A DNA stretch of 64,000 bases from Euglena gracilis (lineage: Eukaryota > Euglenida > Euglenophyceae > Euglenales), in contig CP154957.1 in assembly GCA_039621445.1 (NCBI GenBank), forward strand, positions 26,272,541 through 26,336,540, given 5' to 3'. The notes below the pieces were generated by a model. It was not told the DNA's origin. It saw only the letters and a list, made by a program, of their open reading frames with translations, and did no database searches. The translations under genes were made by a program, and so were the position numbers. Position 1 is the first letter of the stretch. Each line of letters opens with the position of its first letter. Shown piece after piece: positions 1 to 12,500 of the stretch.

Positions 1-1647
1 GCACCCCGAATTTTCGAGATTTTTCGAAGTCACCCACCCCAACACCCGACCCCCCCCCCCTGGGGTTGCCCCCCCCCCGCCTCCCCATGGCATCTCCAGG
101 GGGGGGGGCAAACTTCCTTTAAAAATAAGCCTGGGTGGGGTCCACCTCAGAGGAAATTTCGAGCACAAAGCTGGCTGAAATATTGCTGCTTGTTGAATCA
201 CCCTCAGTTGCACGTTGCAGCTTGTGCAAATGTGTAAATCCTGGCACTTTTGATGTTCAACGGGATCAAACTTCAGCTTGCCGTTTCCTTTGTGTAACCT
301 TTCTTGCCCTGCTGTGGCTGCCACTTTGCCATTTCTTTTCCAAAAGCTGCTCTGGGGGGCCATAGATTCATGCACTGACCCCGGGGGGGCCTCCTGGACC
401 CAAACCCACCCACCACAACTGGGAGGGGGGGCGACCCACCTGAGATGCTCTTGGTGTTCTCGAGGAACCCAAAGCCCCCTACTTCTTGGAGGGTTGAAGG
501 TGTGTCTGGTGTTGGTGTGCTTCCCTCCCAAAAGTGATGGTGGCGCCTGCACAATCTGGACCACACCAGAAAAGTCCCCCGGCTGGAACTGAGTCGAACT
601 TGGGTCAAACCAGACACAGAAAAGTGGACAGTGCAAAAAAAAAAACAACCAAATTACCACACCTTGATTTTTCAGCCATTCAATCTAATTCTGACGTTCT
701 TGCCAATGCAAAAAAAAAAAAACACTTGTCCTTTGCGCAGCTCGACAGAATTCAAACTGGTCAAATGAGGAGGGAGGCAGACACCCTCTGGCCAGCCAGT
801 CTTCTGCTTCTAAAGATCATTTTGCCCTCTTTGTATGACATCCTCTTTGACGACTACTGGAGGGGGGGGGGTGAAAAATTGGCCATATATAAAAATTGGT
901 TGGGAAAAAATTGTTCACGAAAAAATTAGGCACTTTTCTTAAATGGTCCGGAAATATTTGGGTACCCAAATTAAACTTGGGGAATCGGTCTGAAAATTGG
1001 TGGTTCTCTTAAACCCCCCCCCAAATAATAAACCCCCCCGGTTTATTATTTGGACGCCCGAAGTCGGGGTCCAGGGGGGGGTTTATTATTTGGGGGGGGT
1101 TTATTATTTGGGCAAAAATTTCGAAGTCAAAATTAGACCATAAAACCCCTCCACAGGCTCCAATGGTCACTTTTTTGGCATTTTTAGGCTTTTTTGAAAA
1201 CTGGGTGCTTTTTTGGCATTTTTTCTGCACCAATTTGATCCATTTTCGTGATTTTTTGGAACATTTCTGCTAATTTTTGGCTCTTTTTTCTTTGCCCTCA
1301 CACCTGCCGGAGGGGGGGGTTTATTATTTGGGCGGCCGAAGTCGGTCCTCAGGGGGGGGGTTTATTATTTGGGGGGGGTTTATTATTTGGGGGGGGGTTT
1401 ACTTGGAAACATGACGTTGAATGAGAATCAAATGCACGACCCTTGGGTGGAATCCTAAAAATTATGAGGAAATATTTGGCCCTTTTTTGTCCAACCAATT
1501 TCTTCCCAACCAATTCTCCATATGACCAATTTTCACCCCCCCCCCCCGGGCGGTAAGAAAAAACTGGCTGGGTGGACTGTGATGCTCTGCCCGTCACTTC
1601 CCCCCGTTGTGCCAGCCCTGAAACAAGCACCTCCGGGCAGCCTGGGC
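1..1647. other. Non-coding flank; intron side of the V-ATPase c paralogue
   Basis: No gene is visible. The stretch holds long C and G runs (about 50-80, 1015-1090, 1310-1400) and repeated TTATTATTTGG blocks between G runs. An inverted copy (CCAAATAATAAACC) at about 1020 would let the region fold into hairpins. Because the paralogue exon at 1648-1718 is on the minus strand and ends at an intron, all of this is probably the beginning of that intron. I searched the minus strand for the next V-ATPase exon (the GAAYG-type motif) and did not find it. Confidence 0.5.
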
Positions 1648-1718
1648 AGGGCAGAGGAGGCGCCCATGGCCCCGAAGAACGCGGCGGCGGGGGTGCACTC
1701 GGCATCGGTGAGGGTCAT
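1648..1718 (-). CDS. ATP6V0C: V-ATPase proteolipid subunit c, second copy, exon 1 (partial)
   Basis: The ATG at 1718 opens a short reading frame, MTLTDAECTPAAAFFGAM followed by GASSAL. It matches the N-terminus and first membrane helix of V-ATPase subunit c and the full-length copy at 20688 (…[13 protein letters not shown]). Coding similarity stops at 1648 after two bases of a Leu codon. The next bases on the minus strand read GCCCAG, placing CAG at +4 to +6 as in the two introns of the other copy. The full-length copy has no intron at this position. Later exons must lie beyond the left edge. A possible trans-splice AG lies a few bases upstream (…CCGAAG). It could be a pseudogene fragment, but the frame, start and splice motif are all intact. 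Confidence 0.75.
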
Positions 1719-4700
1719 GGTGGCCTTCGGAGCGCCAATTTGGGGGGGGGGGGCAGGGTTCGGTCGACTGCCTTTAAAAACTAACGGTGGCATGGGTTAT
1801 ATTTGGGAGTGGGTGCCCAACTGGGGGTACTGAAAAGCTTCACCGTTGGCACCACCTGCCAGAGTTTGGGCCATTTTTGACAATTTTGATTCTATTTCAA
1901 TATTTTCACGGTGTGTCACAGTTTAAATGATGATGACCTGCACCAAACTTTGCACCGACTCCCGATGGTGAGGCTTTGGGGGCCATAGAGTGCATTCGAT
2001 TGAACGGTCAGACTCCAATGTAATGCTTACAGGTCTCAGCCATCACATGGCTTGCGTGTCTGACCCTGGGGTGACTGTGACTGACGGATTTTTGGCTCCA
2101 GCCCCCCCCCCCCCCGGGTGGTTGGCCAGGATCGACCAAAAGGTGGCCCACCAGGCACCGAAAATTTTGGGGTTTTGGTCTAAATCCATTGATTTTGAGG
2201 CAATCATTTCCCACTGGGCTCTCATCACCCATTTTGACCATTTTGGGGGGTCAACTTTTGACAATTTGGGGAATTTTATAATACTTTGGGTAAATATGGG
2301 GGTGATTCGGGGTCAATATGAGCAACTTTAAGGTATTTTAGGCCACTTTTTGCGATTTCGTTAATTTTGGGCATTTTTTTGCCCTCTTTTATGGACATTG
2401 TTGGCCATTTTGGGACTTTTTGGGATCATTCAAGCCATTTTGGGTCATTCGGGTGTACCTGGGACCCCCCCCCCAACGGTCAAACTTTTCCTTCCGGTGT
2501 GTCGAATATTTTAGGCAAAAAAATTTTCCAAAATGACATCTTTGATTTCGGGGGGGATAAAAATTTTCGGTCGCCTGGACCGTGGTTGGCGGCCAAAGGG
2601 GGGCAGGTGTTGTCCCCACCAAGGTTTTGGATTATTGAACCACGTACACCATAAAACTCTCCTATAGACCCCCCTGGTCGGGGGTTGCAGGAACCCGGCC
2701 GGTGGGCAAGGGGGGGGGGATTCGGCACATGTATGGTGGCAGGCAACACTGTGGCATCAAATGGCCAAATGGCTTCTGGTGTCCAGTATTATTTTCTGGA
2801 AAAAATCTTGGAAAATAAAGCAGAATCAAAGTAAATGTCCAGAGTCCTAAAATGAAGCCCTGACGCCATATCTGACAGTGTTTTGATTTCCCGTATTTCC
2901 ATGGCTGTCCCGAGTCAAGTGTGACAAAGGGTCATCAGAGTTAGGGGTTCCAAAGAAGCTGGTACCTTTTTTCAGCATCTGCATTTGTCACTCCCGTTTG
3001 GGAGGAGGGAGTGCTGCAGACAATACCATATTGACCCCGGGGAGGTCACTTTCCACTTTCAAAAAACAGTCAGTCATTTTTCAAAAACCAGCAAATCTTC
3101 CCCCTGGGGGGGGTCGATCACTCTGGCCAAAATGTTCATTAATCCGACATATGGGTTCAATTCTTCACAATATGCAAAAAAAGCCAGCATCGCCCAGCAT
3201 TGGAGCCCCACCTCTGGTCTCCGAAAATCCAGCGTCGCCCAGCATTGCCCAGCATCACCAGAGATGCTGGGCTAGACCCCAAGCTCAATTGGATTTGGAG
3301 CCAAAACTTTGAGGTTTCGGTCCAGCCCGGCTATGCCAGGCTGCAAAAACTTACACCTAGCGTCTGAAATGTTTGCCCACGGCTGGCAATTTTTTTTGCC
3401 AAAACCTGTCAAAATTTTTGCCCAGTGCCCTCAAAAAAAAATTGCCCAAAGGTCTCAAAATATTTAAAATATTTTGCACTGCGCCGCCAAAAATATTTGC
3501 ACTTCCTCAAAAAATATTTGCCCTCCATCATTTTATTTTTGCACAACGAAAAAAAAAGCGTTGCACTGCACAATGGAAAAAGATCCACGCCGATTGGAGT
3601 TTCAAAGGGCAAAAGTGCAAAACACCCGATCCAAGTGCAAAAATTTTCGGAACAGAGGCAAATATTTCTGGGATAAGGTGCAAACATTTTTGAGATAAAG
3701 TGCAAAAAAATTGACCAGAAGTGCAAAAATATACGGTGTGAAGTGCGAAAAATTCAGGCGTTAGGTGTAATTACCACTCGTTCCGGGGGGGGGGGTCCGT
3801 AGCCTGGCTAGGAGCTGGCTGGAAAAAAAGGTGCTTGCTGGCTGGCTGCCCCCCCCCCCGCCTGGGGTAGGGTGGGGTCTGGCATCCTTGGAATTTCTCT
3901 GCTGGCAGCCTACCCCCCCCCCCTAGTCGTATGACCGGGTTCCTGCAACCTGTGACCGGGGGGGGTGGTCATAACACCCCCATAACCTGCAACCTGTGAC
4001 CGGGGGGTGGTCATAAATGAGGGGTGGTCGTACGACTGGGGGGGGGGGTACCAAAAAAGTTGGTGCATTTGAAGTAAAATGAATTCTCGGGCAGGGTTTG
4101 ACCGGACTGCCTCCACAAGGGTGATGAAGATGGCCGGCCAACTTTAAAAAGCAATTTTGTGAACAAAGATCCACAACCCAAATGGACCCTGCTCTGGGGT
4201 CCAGAGGTTCATTGATTGGGGGGGGGGGGATGTTGCCAAAATCCTTTACTGGCCAAAAAGCAGTGACAAGTTTTCTGAGGGCTGGGGTCAGAAGCTATTA
4301 CAGCCGACAGACACAATTGTTGGACCCGGCCGGACATTTTCGTTGGCCCCTGCCGGGCAGGAAATGGGAGAATGGAGGACACTTCTATAGGGACCCCGGG
4401 GACATGAATAATTGACCCTCTGATCCATGAAATTTTTAGGCCCTGATGGAAAATTTTTCCAGACCTGTCTGAAACAATCTGAACCAAGGAACTTAAAATT
4501 TCGCAGCAATGCTAAGATTCAAATGGAAAGCATCTGCATATTGATTGTACAAGATGACTTCTCATCTTCCACCCGAAAGGTGGGGCAAAGCTAGCTCTTA
4601 ATTTCACAAATGTGAGGCGAAGGAATCATCCAACAACTGCTCCAAAACTGTTCCTCAGTGTCTTGCATTGGAATGTCATGCATTCACACAGATGGCCACA

Positions 4701-7700
4701 CTTTACATTAGCTTCCAAAATATTTCTCTGACAGCAACTCCAGGGTACAAGCTACTCTTACTCTTCTCAAAGTCTTCCAAAAGCAACATTTTGTGTTCAC
4801 ACTGAACAAGAAAAAAAAAAACAGCTTTGCGACCACTGCGCATCATGCAAAGCCGGGATGCACTGTTTTTCAAATCTTTTTTCAAACATTGCTCTGTTCA
4901 ACCTTCAAAACCTTCAAAAAAATTCAATGAAAAACAAAAAACAAAAAAGGGGTTTTGGGTTTTTTTGTGAATAGATTTTTTATAATAATAAAAAACGCCA
5001 CCTGTGGAACCAGAGAGGGGGAGGTCCATCCCCCATCCTATGTACCAAACCAAATTTTTCCACCTAAAAATTCATGAAAAAAAGCTTTTCCGGAAGAAAT
5101 TATTGATTTTCAAGAAACCTCACCAACCTGTCACAAATTATTTCCCAACATTCAAGAAAAAGCTGTGTGGTTCATCACCAGGTGACCTGGGACACAAAAT
5201 GGATAATACCATCTGGTTTTGACGAATCACAGATCGTTCTGGTTGACGAACGTGCAATATCGTTCACTCAAAAGGCCTGTTTCAGACCCTTCTGTTTTGT
5301 GAAACCCGACAAAAGAAAATCCCTGTTTTTCGGGGTTTGTTATTCTAATGATATGGCCCGGGTGGCATTTCCCCCTCCCCCTCATTGGCCAAAGAAGGGG
5401 GTGCAGCCCGCCAAGAGGCGGTGTTTATACAGCCAATTTACCCTTAAAATGCTTATGCATCTGCACCTCACAACCCAGCAGCAAATAAGGAGTTTGTAGA
5501 GGTCTGGTCTGCTACTTGCAGTCTTTTCCATCCACCCAGAAAAACGTCACACACAGAAGCGTCCAAGGGGGCTCAACGAAATTGTCTATGGGGTCTAAAT
5601 TCCTCGTCTATTGGGGATCAATAATTGTGTCCGGGGGGGTTCACGGGAATGTGTCCATGAGAGACAACAAAACTTGGCCGGGAGGATCTTCATTTTGTCC
5701 GAAATTCCCTATTCGGGTGTCCGCCAGCTGTAATGGGGGCCAGTTGAGGATTGGGGGGGGGGTGTCTTCATCCAGCCATTGTAACCCCCCAAAGTGGACA
5801 AAACAATCAAGGACGATGAAAAATAAGCATATTCTAACTTGAAACAAAGCCATTATTTTTGAGTTCACAACTTTGTTGTCAAGGACCAGCACAAGGACAA
5901 TTTCAAAAAAAAACCACCATGGTAAAAATCAAACTGCACCACTTTACACATGGCGCGAAGCGACGAAGGAAAACTTTTAGTGTTTTTGAAAACCTGGAAA
6001 ATGATGCTTTTTTTCAGGCGTGCCTGCCATATGGCAGGCACCCCCCCCCCCCGGGGTCGGTTTTGGGCCCGCTGCCTGCCAACCAATTTTCAAGGGACCT
6101 TTGGCGCCTGGGGGTGTGCCATAACAGAACCCATCCCAAAACCCGACCCCCAGGGGGGGGGGGTTGAAAACCCTTCCCCCTGCCAGCCCATGGCGCCCAT
6201 GGGCAGGCATGCCCACCAGGCAGGTGGGGTGCAAACTTTTTTTTCTTAAAAAAGGAAGCCCGATTCCGATGCCTCTGTGTTTTGAGCGAGTGGGTGGGAA
6301 ACAAGGAACGTCGCAACAACAAATAATTGGAATGGGGGGAATGCGTTGAACTGTCAGAAATGAGTCAACAAGTGAGGGAGGGGAAGGTCAGCATCAACAG
6401 CGGTGGAGAGACACAGGGGGAGAAATGGCTGCAAAAACGCAGCCCAGGGGGTGATGAATAGAATGGAGGAGAAGTGGGAGGCTCCCTTCGGGGGCAGGCG
6501 GCGACAAATAAAATGTCAAAAAGTCAGTGCAAGGTTGTAATCCTGCTTTGTTCTGGGGTTCGGACAAAGAAGATACTTCTCCAAAAAGCTAACATTGAGT
6601 GAATGGCATGGGCTTTCCAGAAAGTGGTTCAAATGTCCACAAAATTGCAAATTTTTTGTACCTTTTTTTTGCACGTGTGCGCACGTGTGCATGTGGGTGG
6701 GTTGGCATTTCGGATTTGCCTTGATTCTGTATTTTCATTTTTCAGGTTCTCATGGACCCAGCTCAAAGGTGAAAAATTGGTTCCCTGCATGTTTTTCCCA
6801 AGTTTTTTTTTTTCAGTTTTGATTTCCTTGGGCCAGTTCGACCCTGCGTGCAGCCCAATTCAAAACCCAGCTGGGGGGGGGGAGAGGAGGGGGCTGTGAA
6901 ACTGCATCTGTTTAGGGACGAGAGATGGTGTAAAGTGGAGCCCCCACACCACCGCCCAGTATCCCCCCCAGGGAATTTCTTAAGGACCCCCCGGGGGGGG
7001 GGGGGCCTCCGGCTGGCAAAAAGGCTGCTGGCTGGATTTGAGCTGCTGGCTGGCTGCTCCCCCCCCCGGGGGGGGGGGTGGAGGGGGGGGGCCGGGCCGG
7101 GGGGGTCCTGGGCTGGGCTGGGTCGGTGAAAAACAAAATTTTCTAACACATTTTTGCCATTTTCGACATTTTGGTGGATGGAGCTAGATCAAGGCTGGGG
7201 GCTGTGATGGAGGAAGCTGTGGTGAGGGGGAAAAATGCAGGGATAGGTGAGCTGGGCAGCCCAGTTGGCTGGCCAGCCTGCGGCCGGCTGGCCCGCCCTC
7301 CGACCGGGCTGGACCCGACTTTATTTCAGTCGACCCCCGGGGGGGGGGGGGGGCTCCCACCCCGAATTTGGGCTGCTGGCTGGATTTGAGCTGCTGGCTG
7401 GCTGGACCCCCCCCCCCGGGGGGTAGGGTACCCTCCGGCTTAAGAAATTCCCTGATCCCCCCCCCCACAGTTCCCCACGAATGGAATTTTTTGCCGCCAT
7501 TTTGAATTACTCAGTCTTCGGCCTCGTCTGGGGGGACGGGCCCCCCAGAACCAAAATAACAAGGTCCCTTCCCTTTGGAACCAGGAGCATCCAACACCTA
7601 ATGTTTCCGGACACCCCCCCCCCAGCCATGCAGCCATTGTACAAAGGTAACCAGGTTTTAACAGGAAGCAATGGTTAGTTTTGCTGACAAGCTGTGCAGT

Positions 7701-8574
7701 CCCATGGAGGAGGACCCAAAATTGAATATTTCCAATAAAAACATTTTTTATTTGCTGCCAAACCACTGTGATACAGTGATACATACACTCTTCCTTGGGT
7801 TAACTTTCAGGGTTGGGGACAAAATTTTGTGACAGAGGGCCAAAATTTTGCACAACTATTTTTTGTCCTTGCAAGACCGTTCGCTGGTGCACGCAGAAGG
7901 GAACCTCTGAAAAAAGCGTGCTCCTCCAGCGCTGTTGAAAAGGTTCAGTGTGGGTGGATTCCTGGTTGCTGTTAATCTTGCCACGCTTTCCAGAAACAGA
8001 AAGCAATTGTTCAGTCGCATATTCAAGTCAGCAAGAATGCCAGCTTCTTTTCAACCAGGCTTCCAGGAGGAAGGTCAGATCAGACAAGGGAGACTCCTCA
8101 GTCGAAAAATAAAGCACTGAATCTGGACATGCCTGAATAAAAAAAAGAGGGGGTGGGACATTGACCCCATTCTGCCTCTGGTCTGAGAGTTGGGTTCAAC
8201 TGGAGACAAGGCCCAATCGCTTCTGCGTGGGGGAAATCAACACCTTTTGGTCACCCACCCCCTTGGGTCCCGCATCGCCTTGCATTGCCTTTGAGGTCCT
8301 CGTAAAGTTAAGGAATGTTTTTCCTATCCGGGGGACCTCCCGGGGGGGCATCCCTGACCCGAGTGTCATGACCAGGTGGTACAATTGCAACTGGACTCCT
8401 TTTGTTTGGTATTTTTTTTGCAAGGCACCACCCTGAACCTTGAAGACCTCCTCGGTGCACCAGTTGGTGCAAGGTTACTATACAAAAATCGACCGACGCC
8501 TATCTTGAATTTCTACTGGGAATTTCAGTTTCATTGGTCAAGAATTTGGGGAAATCTAGATACTGCCAACGATG
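1719..8574. other. Gene-poor spacer with G-run and C-run dispersed repeats
   Basis: I see no convincing gene on either strand. Open frames here are short and composition-driven. G runs and C runs of 8-14 bases recur, often back to back as C-run then G-run (6050, 6980-7080, 7340, 7410), which makes local hairpins. Short motifs recur: CTGGCTGGATTTGAGCTG at 7028 and 7377, and ACCTGTGACCGGGGG at 3950 and 3993. A part rich in GTGCAAAAATATTT lies at 3410-3770. The stretch 4500-4950 is free of G runs but shows no recognisable product. Confidence 0.5.
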
Positions 8575-8820
8575 CCTGAAATGGAGCAAAACGGCATTCA
8601 GAAAAAATTAAACAAAAAAGGTTGGTCGCTTTCCAAGACATCGGAATCTGTTTAGGTCAGTCGATTTCCATTCAGGCGCCGTTTAGGTCAGTCAATTTCA
8701 ATTTGTTAATGGGCCAAAAGCCACTTTTTTTGGCAATATTTATGTCCAGGCGGTCGAATGAAAGAACAAGACAGGCGTGCAGGCCCAGACAAAACAGGTT
8801 TTAGAAAAATCAACCGGCAC
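8575..8820 (-). repeat. Dispersed repeat, inverted copy of 14990-15300
   Basis: Read on the minus strand, this segment matches 14990-15300. Both contain TTTTGTCTGGGCC, a GCCTGTCTTG block, CATTCGACCG and CGCCTGGAC blocks, TTTTGGCCCATTAAC and CCGATGTCTTGGAAA. One copy is 3' of the V-ATPase gene and the other is inside its intron 1, in opposite orientation. It is non-coding. Confidence 0.7.
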
Positions 8821-8825
8821 CAACG

Positions 8826-8886
8826 GATTCAGCAGGGGCGCCGGGCCGCTCGCTTCCCTCGCATGGCCTGGCGCCCCTGCTGAATC
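8826..8886. repeat. Palindrome with arms GATTCAGCAGGGGCGCC
   Basis: GATTCAGCAGGGGCGCC at 8826-8842 is inverted at 8870-8886 around a GC-rich loop. The same arms form the longer palindrome at 14889-14992, so this is a dispersed hairpin element. Confidence 0.8.
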
Positions 8887-8929
8887 TGCTGAACCTGCAT
8901 CAGAAAATAGGTTTTAATGCCTTGGAAAT

Positions 8930-9180
8930 TGACTGACCTAAATGGGCGCCTGAATGAAAATTAACTGACCCACCTGAATGGAAATTGGCTGGCCCAAACG
9001 GGCGCCTGAATGGAAATCGACTGACCTGTACAATTCCAGCCTGAATGGAAATCGACTGACCTAAACGGGCGCCTGAATGGAAATTGACTGACCTACCTGA
9101 ATGGAAATTGGCTGACCTAAACGGGTGCCTGAATGGAAATCGACTGACCTGAACAATTTCAGCCTGAATTCCGTTTAAGT
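8930..9180. repeat. 32-bp minisatellite array A
   Basis: Imperfect tandem copies of a roughly 32-bp unit, ACGGGCGCCTGAATGGAAAT then CGACTGACCTAA. It ends next to a conserved block GTCGGGCCCAGAAAATAGG (about 9199). Related arrays with the same end block occur at 15092-15225 and 15925-16060 inside intron 1. This one lies just 3' of the V-ATPase stop codon. Confidence 0.8.
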
Positions 9181-9389
9181 CAGTAGAAATTCAAGACATG
9201 CGTCGGGCCCAGAAAATAGGTTTTAAGAAATGGCTGTCTCTTCTTTCTGAAAGCAACCAGAAATTGAAATTTATCACCTGGGTTTTTTTTGTGAAACCTC
9301 CGCAAAGCAAGTGAACCAAGAACCAAATGAATATCATGCTGTTCATGAGGAATCCGCCGGATGAAATGGAGTGAAAACAAAAGACCACA

Positions 9390-9575
9390 CTACCGCTTAG
9401 ACTTGTAAGCATCATAACAAGCCGCTCCGTATTTTGCATTGATGGTGGTTGCACTGTTGTTCATGATCAAGCTGATAATCAACCCATACAGGCCAAGAGC
9501 TTCGGCAAAGATGAGCATCAAAATCATGGCAACGAAGATTTTCTCCTGTTTTCCATATGAGCGCACACAGGAATC
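9390..9575 (-). other. ATP6V0C: V-ATPase c exon 3
   Basis: 186 nt including the TAG stop. It encodes [12 protein letters not shown], helix 4 with the essential Glu ([11 protein letters not shown]) and a C-terminal tail ending YKSKR. The tail is somewhat longer than in animal and fungal subunits. The preceding CTGGGGGT gives CTG at -8 to -6. Confidence 0.92.
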
Positions 9576-12500
9576 ACCCCCAGACTCAGATGAGTCCAGA
9601 GCATACAATCACTTAGTCACTGTGCTGACCCCCCCGGGTGGATGACTGATATTTCAGAGTGACTGATTGGTTTTTGGGCCTGGACCCCCAGGGGGGGGGG
9701 GTTGGCAAATGACCACTAAAGCGACCCAGCACCGAAGGCACCGGAAAATTTGATCTTTCTTTCCCGATTGTGGTCAAATTTCCCTTGGATTCCAGAGTGG
9801 CCGACCTTTATTTCTTCTCAGCCAAATAAATTAAAAAATATGAAATATACATACATATAATTAACATTAAAATTAAATGCACATATAATTATTTTGAACT
9901 TATTAATTTAATAAAAACCAAACATGGAACATAAACTAATAATCAAAATATTTAACAAAAATCAACAAAGATTCACAACAGGGTAGTGACCAGGGGCTTT
10001 TTTAAGACCGGGGGGAGGGGGTCGGCACCCACCCACCCATCCCCTGGGGTGCCCCCCCCCCCGGGGGAGGGGGGGGGGTCCCAGGCAAGCACCTATAATC
10101 AAGCCCAAAAATTTCCCCATTTTAGGCCATTTTAGGCCATTTTAGGCCATTTTAGGCCATTTAAGGCCATTTTAGGCCATTTTAAGGTATAGGTGGGGGT
10201 TCTGAAAATCATAATTTTTGGTCATTTTTGTCCCGAAAACAGTATCATAACGTGTGCAAACCTTCTCTTGTTCAGTAATAACAAATGTACATCCAAAAAA
10301 GCATGCAAATTCATGAACGCTGATCAAAACAATGGGAAGCTCAACAAGTCTATATTCATATTCATAGAGGAATTCTGAACAATAAGAATTTACGGTAGAT
10401 GAAATTTTTCAGAGAAAAAAAACGTTGGACAAAAATAATTTTTTTTATTTGTGCTACCAAAAAGGCTCCCGTTTTTTTTTTGTGAATTCTACACCATTTT
10501 GCGGAATTTCGCAATAAGAAGTCATTTTTTCTGAAAGATAATGCTGCTGCCTGGTGAAATTCAATTTGATTTTGGCATTGTTTCAGCCATGTATATCATT
10601 CATTTTATTATTATGATAAATATTAAAGAATAATTATTAAGATCCATAATACAAACAAAAAATTATTTCCAAAAAATACAATGAATTTTTATTTGTATTA
10701 CAGATCTTAATAATTATTCTTTAAATACTTATCATAATAATAAAATGAATGATATACATGCCTAAAACAATGCCAAAGTCAAATTGAATTTCACCAGGCA
10801 AAAAGTGAAATATATAAACCTAATCCTGTACCTATTGACGGATAACATATATCATATTCTATCATATTATATATCCCAATATTATTCCAATTTTATTGAT
10901 AATATGATTGCAGTAATAATTATTGTACAATTACACATTATATCAATAAATATTATTTTTACTTAGTACATATATTTATTAATTTCAACTTATTTCTCTT
11001 TTATTACTAAAATTGCATGAAAACATGTGTTATTTGTATTACTAAAACTGCATTAAATATAATGTTAATGTTATATTTTTAATTCTACAATTAAAAATTG
11101 ATGACTATAAAATCTTTATAAATATGGAAAATATATCAACAAAATTGATAATAATAAAATACCCACACAAAATATCCACATAAAACACATAGAATATGCA
11201 TAATAATTTTATGTCTATTCATAAAAATTGAAATATTAAATTTACTTACAAAAGTTATATTTATATGATGCTAGAATTTTATATTTCAATTGAGATTTTT
11301 CCAACATCTTTCATCTTTGTTTTGACTTTTTCCCCATGTTTCCGTTTCATTATTTGCGAAACAAACATCGGTGCAAACCAACAAGATAGGAGTAAGAAAA
11401 AATAATCTGTCCAAACCTTCAAAATTCAGCCACCAAAAAAAGGTTGGGGCTGTGAATTTGGGGACTGATACGAGTGTTATTAGGATAAAACCATGGGCCT
11501 TGTGGGGCTGTGCTCCTCCACCAAATCCACTGTTTGCCGTCCACATTAACAAAAGACACCGAAAGTCATTGCCTGAATGGCTTCAGTTGTTCACAAAAAA
11601 ATTGTTGTGCAACAGAATTTTTCCCATTTTAGGCCATTTTAGGCCATTTTAGGCCATTTTAGGCCATTTTAGGCCATTTTAGGGACCCCCACCTATAGGG
11701 GTTCAAAAAATCATTTTAGGCCATTTTAGGCCATTTTAGGCCATTTTAGGCCATTTTAGCTATAGGTGCTTGGTCCCAGGGGACCCACCCACTTTTGCCC
11801 GAAAATGGCCAAAAATGTTAAAAATAGCACCTTTTTTCAAATTTTTCCGGCCCCCCCCCCCGGGGGGGGGAGGGGGTCCAAGGGACCCACCCCCCCTCCC
11901 CCCCTCCCCCCCCCCCGGGGGAGGGGGTCCAAGACTAAAAAACCCCTGATAGTGACTGATGAGTTTTCCAAAAAAAAACATGACTGGCTGGAAGGGTGGA
12001 AGTGACTCTCCCCAGGGGTCGGTAAAAATTGCATGGTCGAGAGAAAACCAACACCAGCAAAGAACTCTCAAAACCCCCATTTTTCATCATTCTTTTGATC
12101 TTTTCCAAGAAATTCTCGGTTTGAAAATGCAAAAAACCTGACTCAAAACAAACCCCCTCAGAAAAACCATCCCAACATTCCTTGGATTCTTTTGAAAAAA
12201 ATTCTGGCTCAAGCCACCCAAATACCCCTTGCATGGGACCTGGAGGGGTCGTCCCCATGCACCCAGGGGGCCTTGCAGCCTGTCTGGGCCAAAATCAATT
12301 CCCTCCCCCCCCCCCCCCCCGAGCTTTTCCCGTCACCCTTTACGGCTCAATGGGAACAGCTCGGGGGGGGGGGGACCTAGGCCCCCCCGAGCTGTTCTCA
12401 TACCCGAACCTCGGGTAGCCCAAAAGGGGTCATTTTTGGCAATTTTTTTTAGATGTTCGCAAAAAATGGTTAATTTCAAGCACGTTTGCCCAAAATCAAT

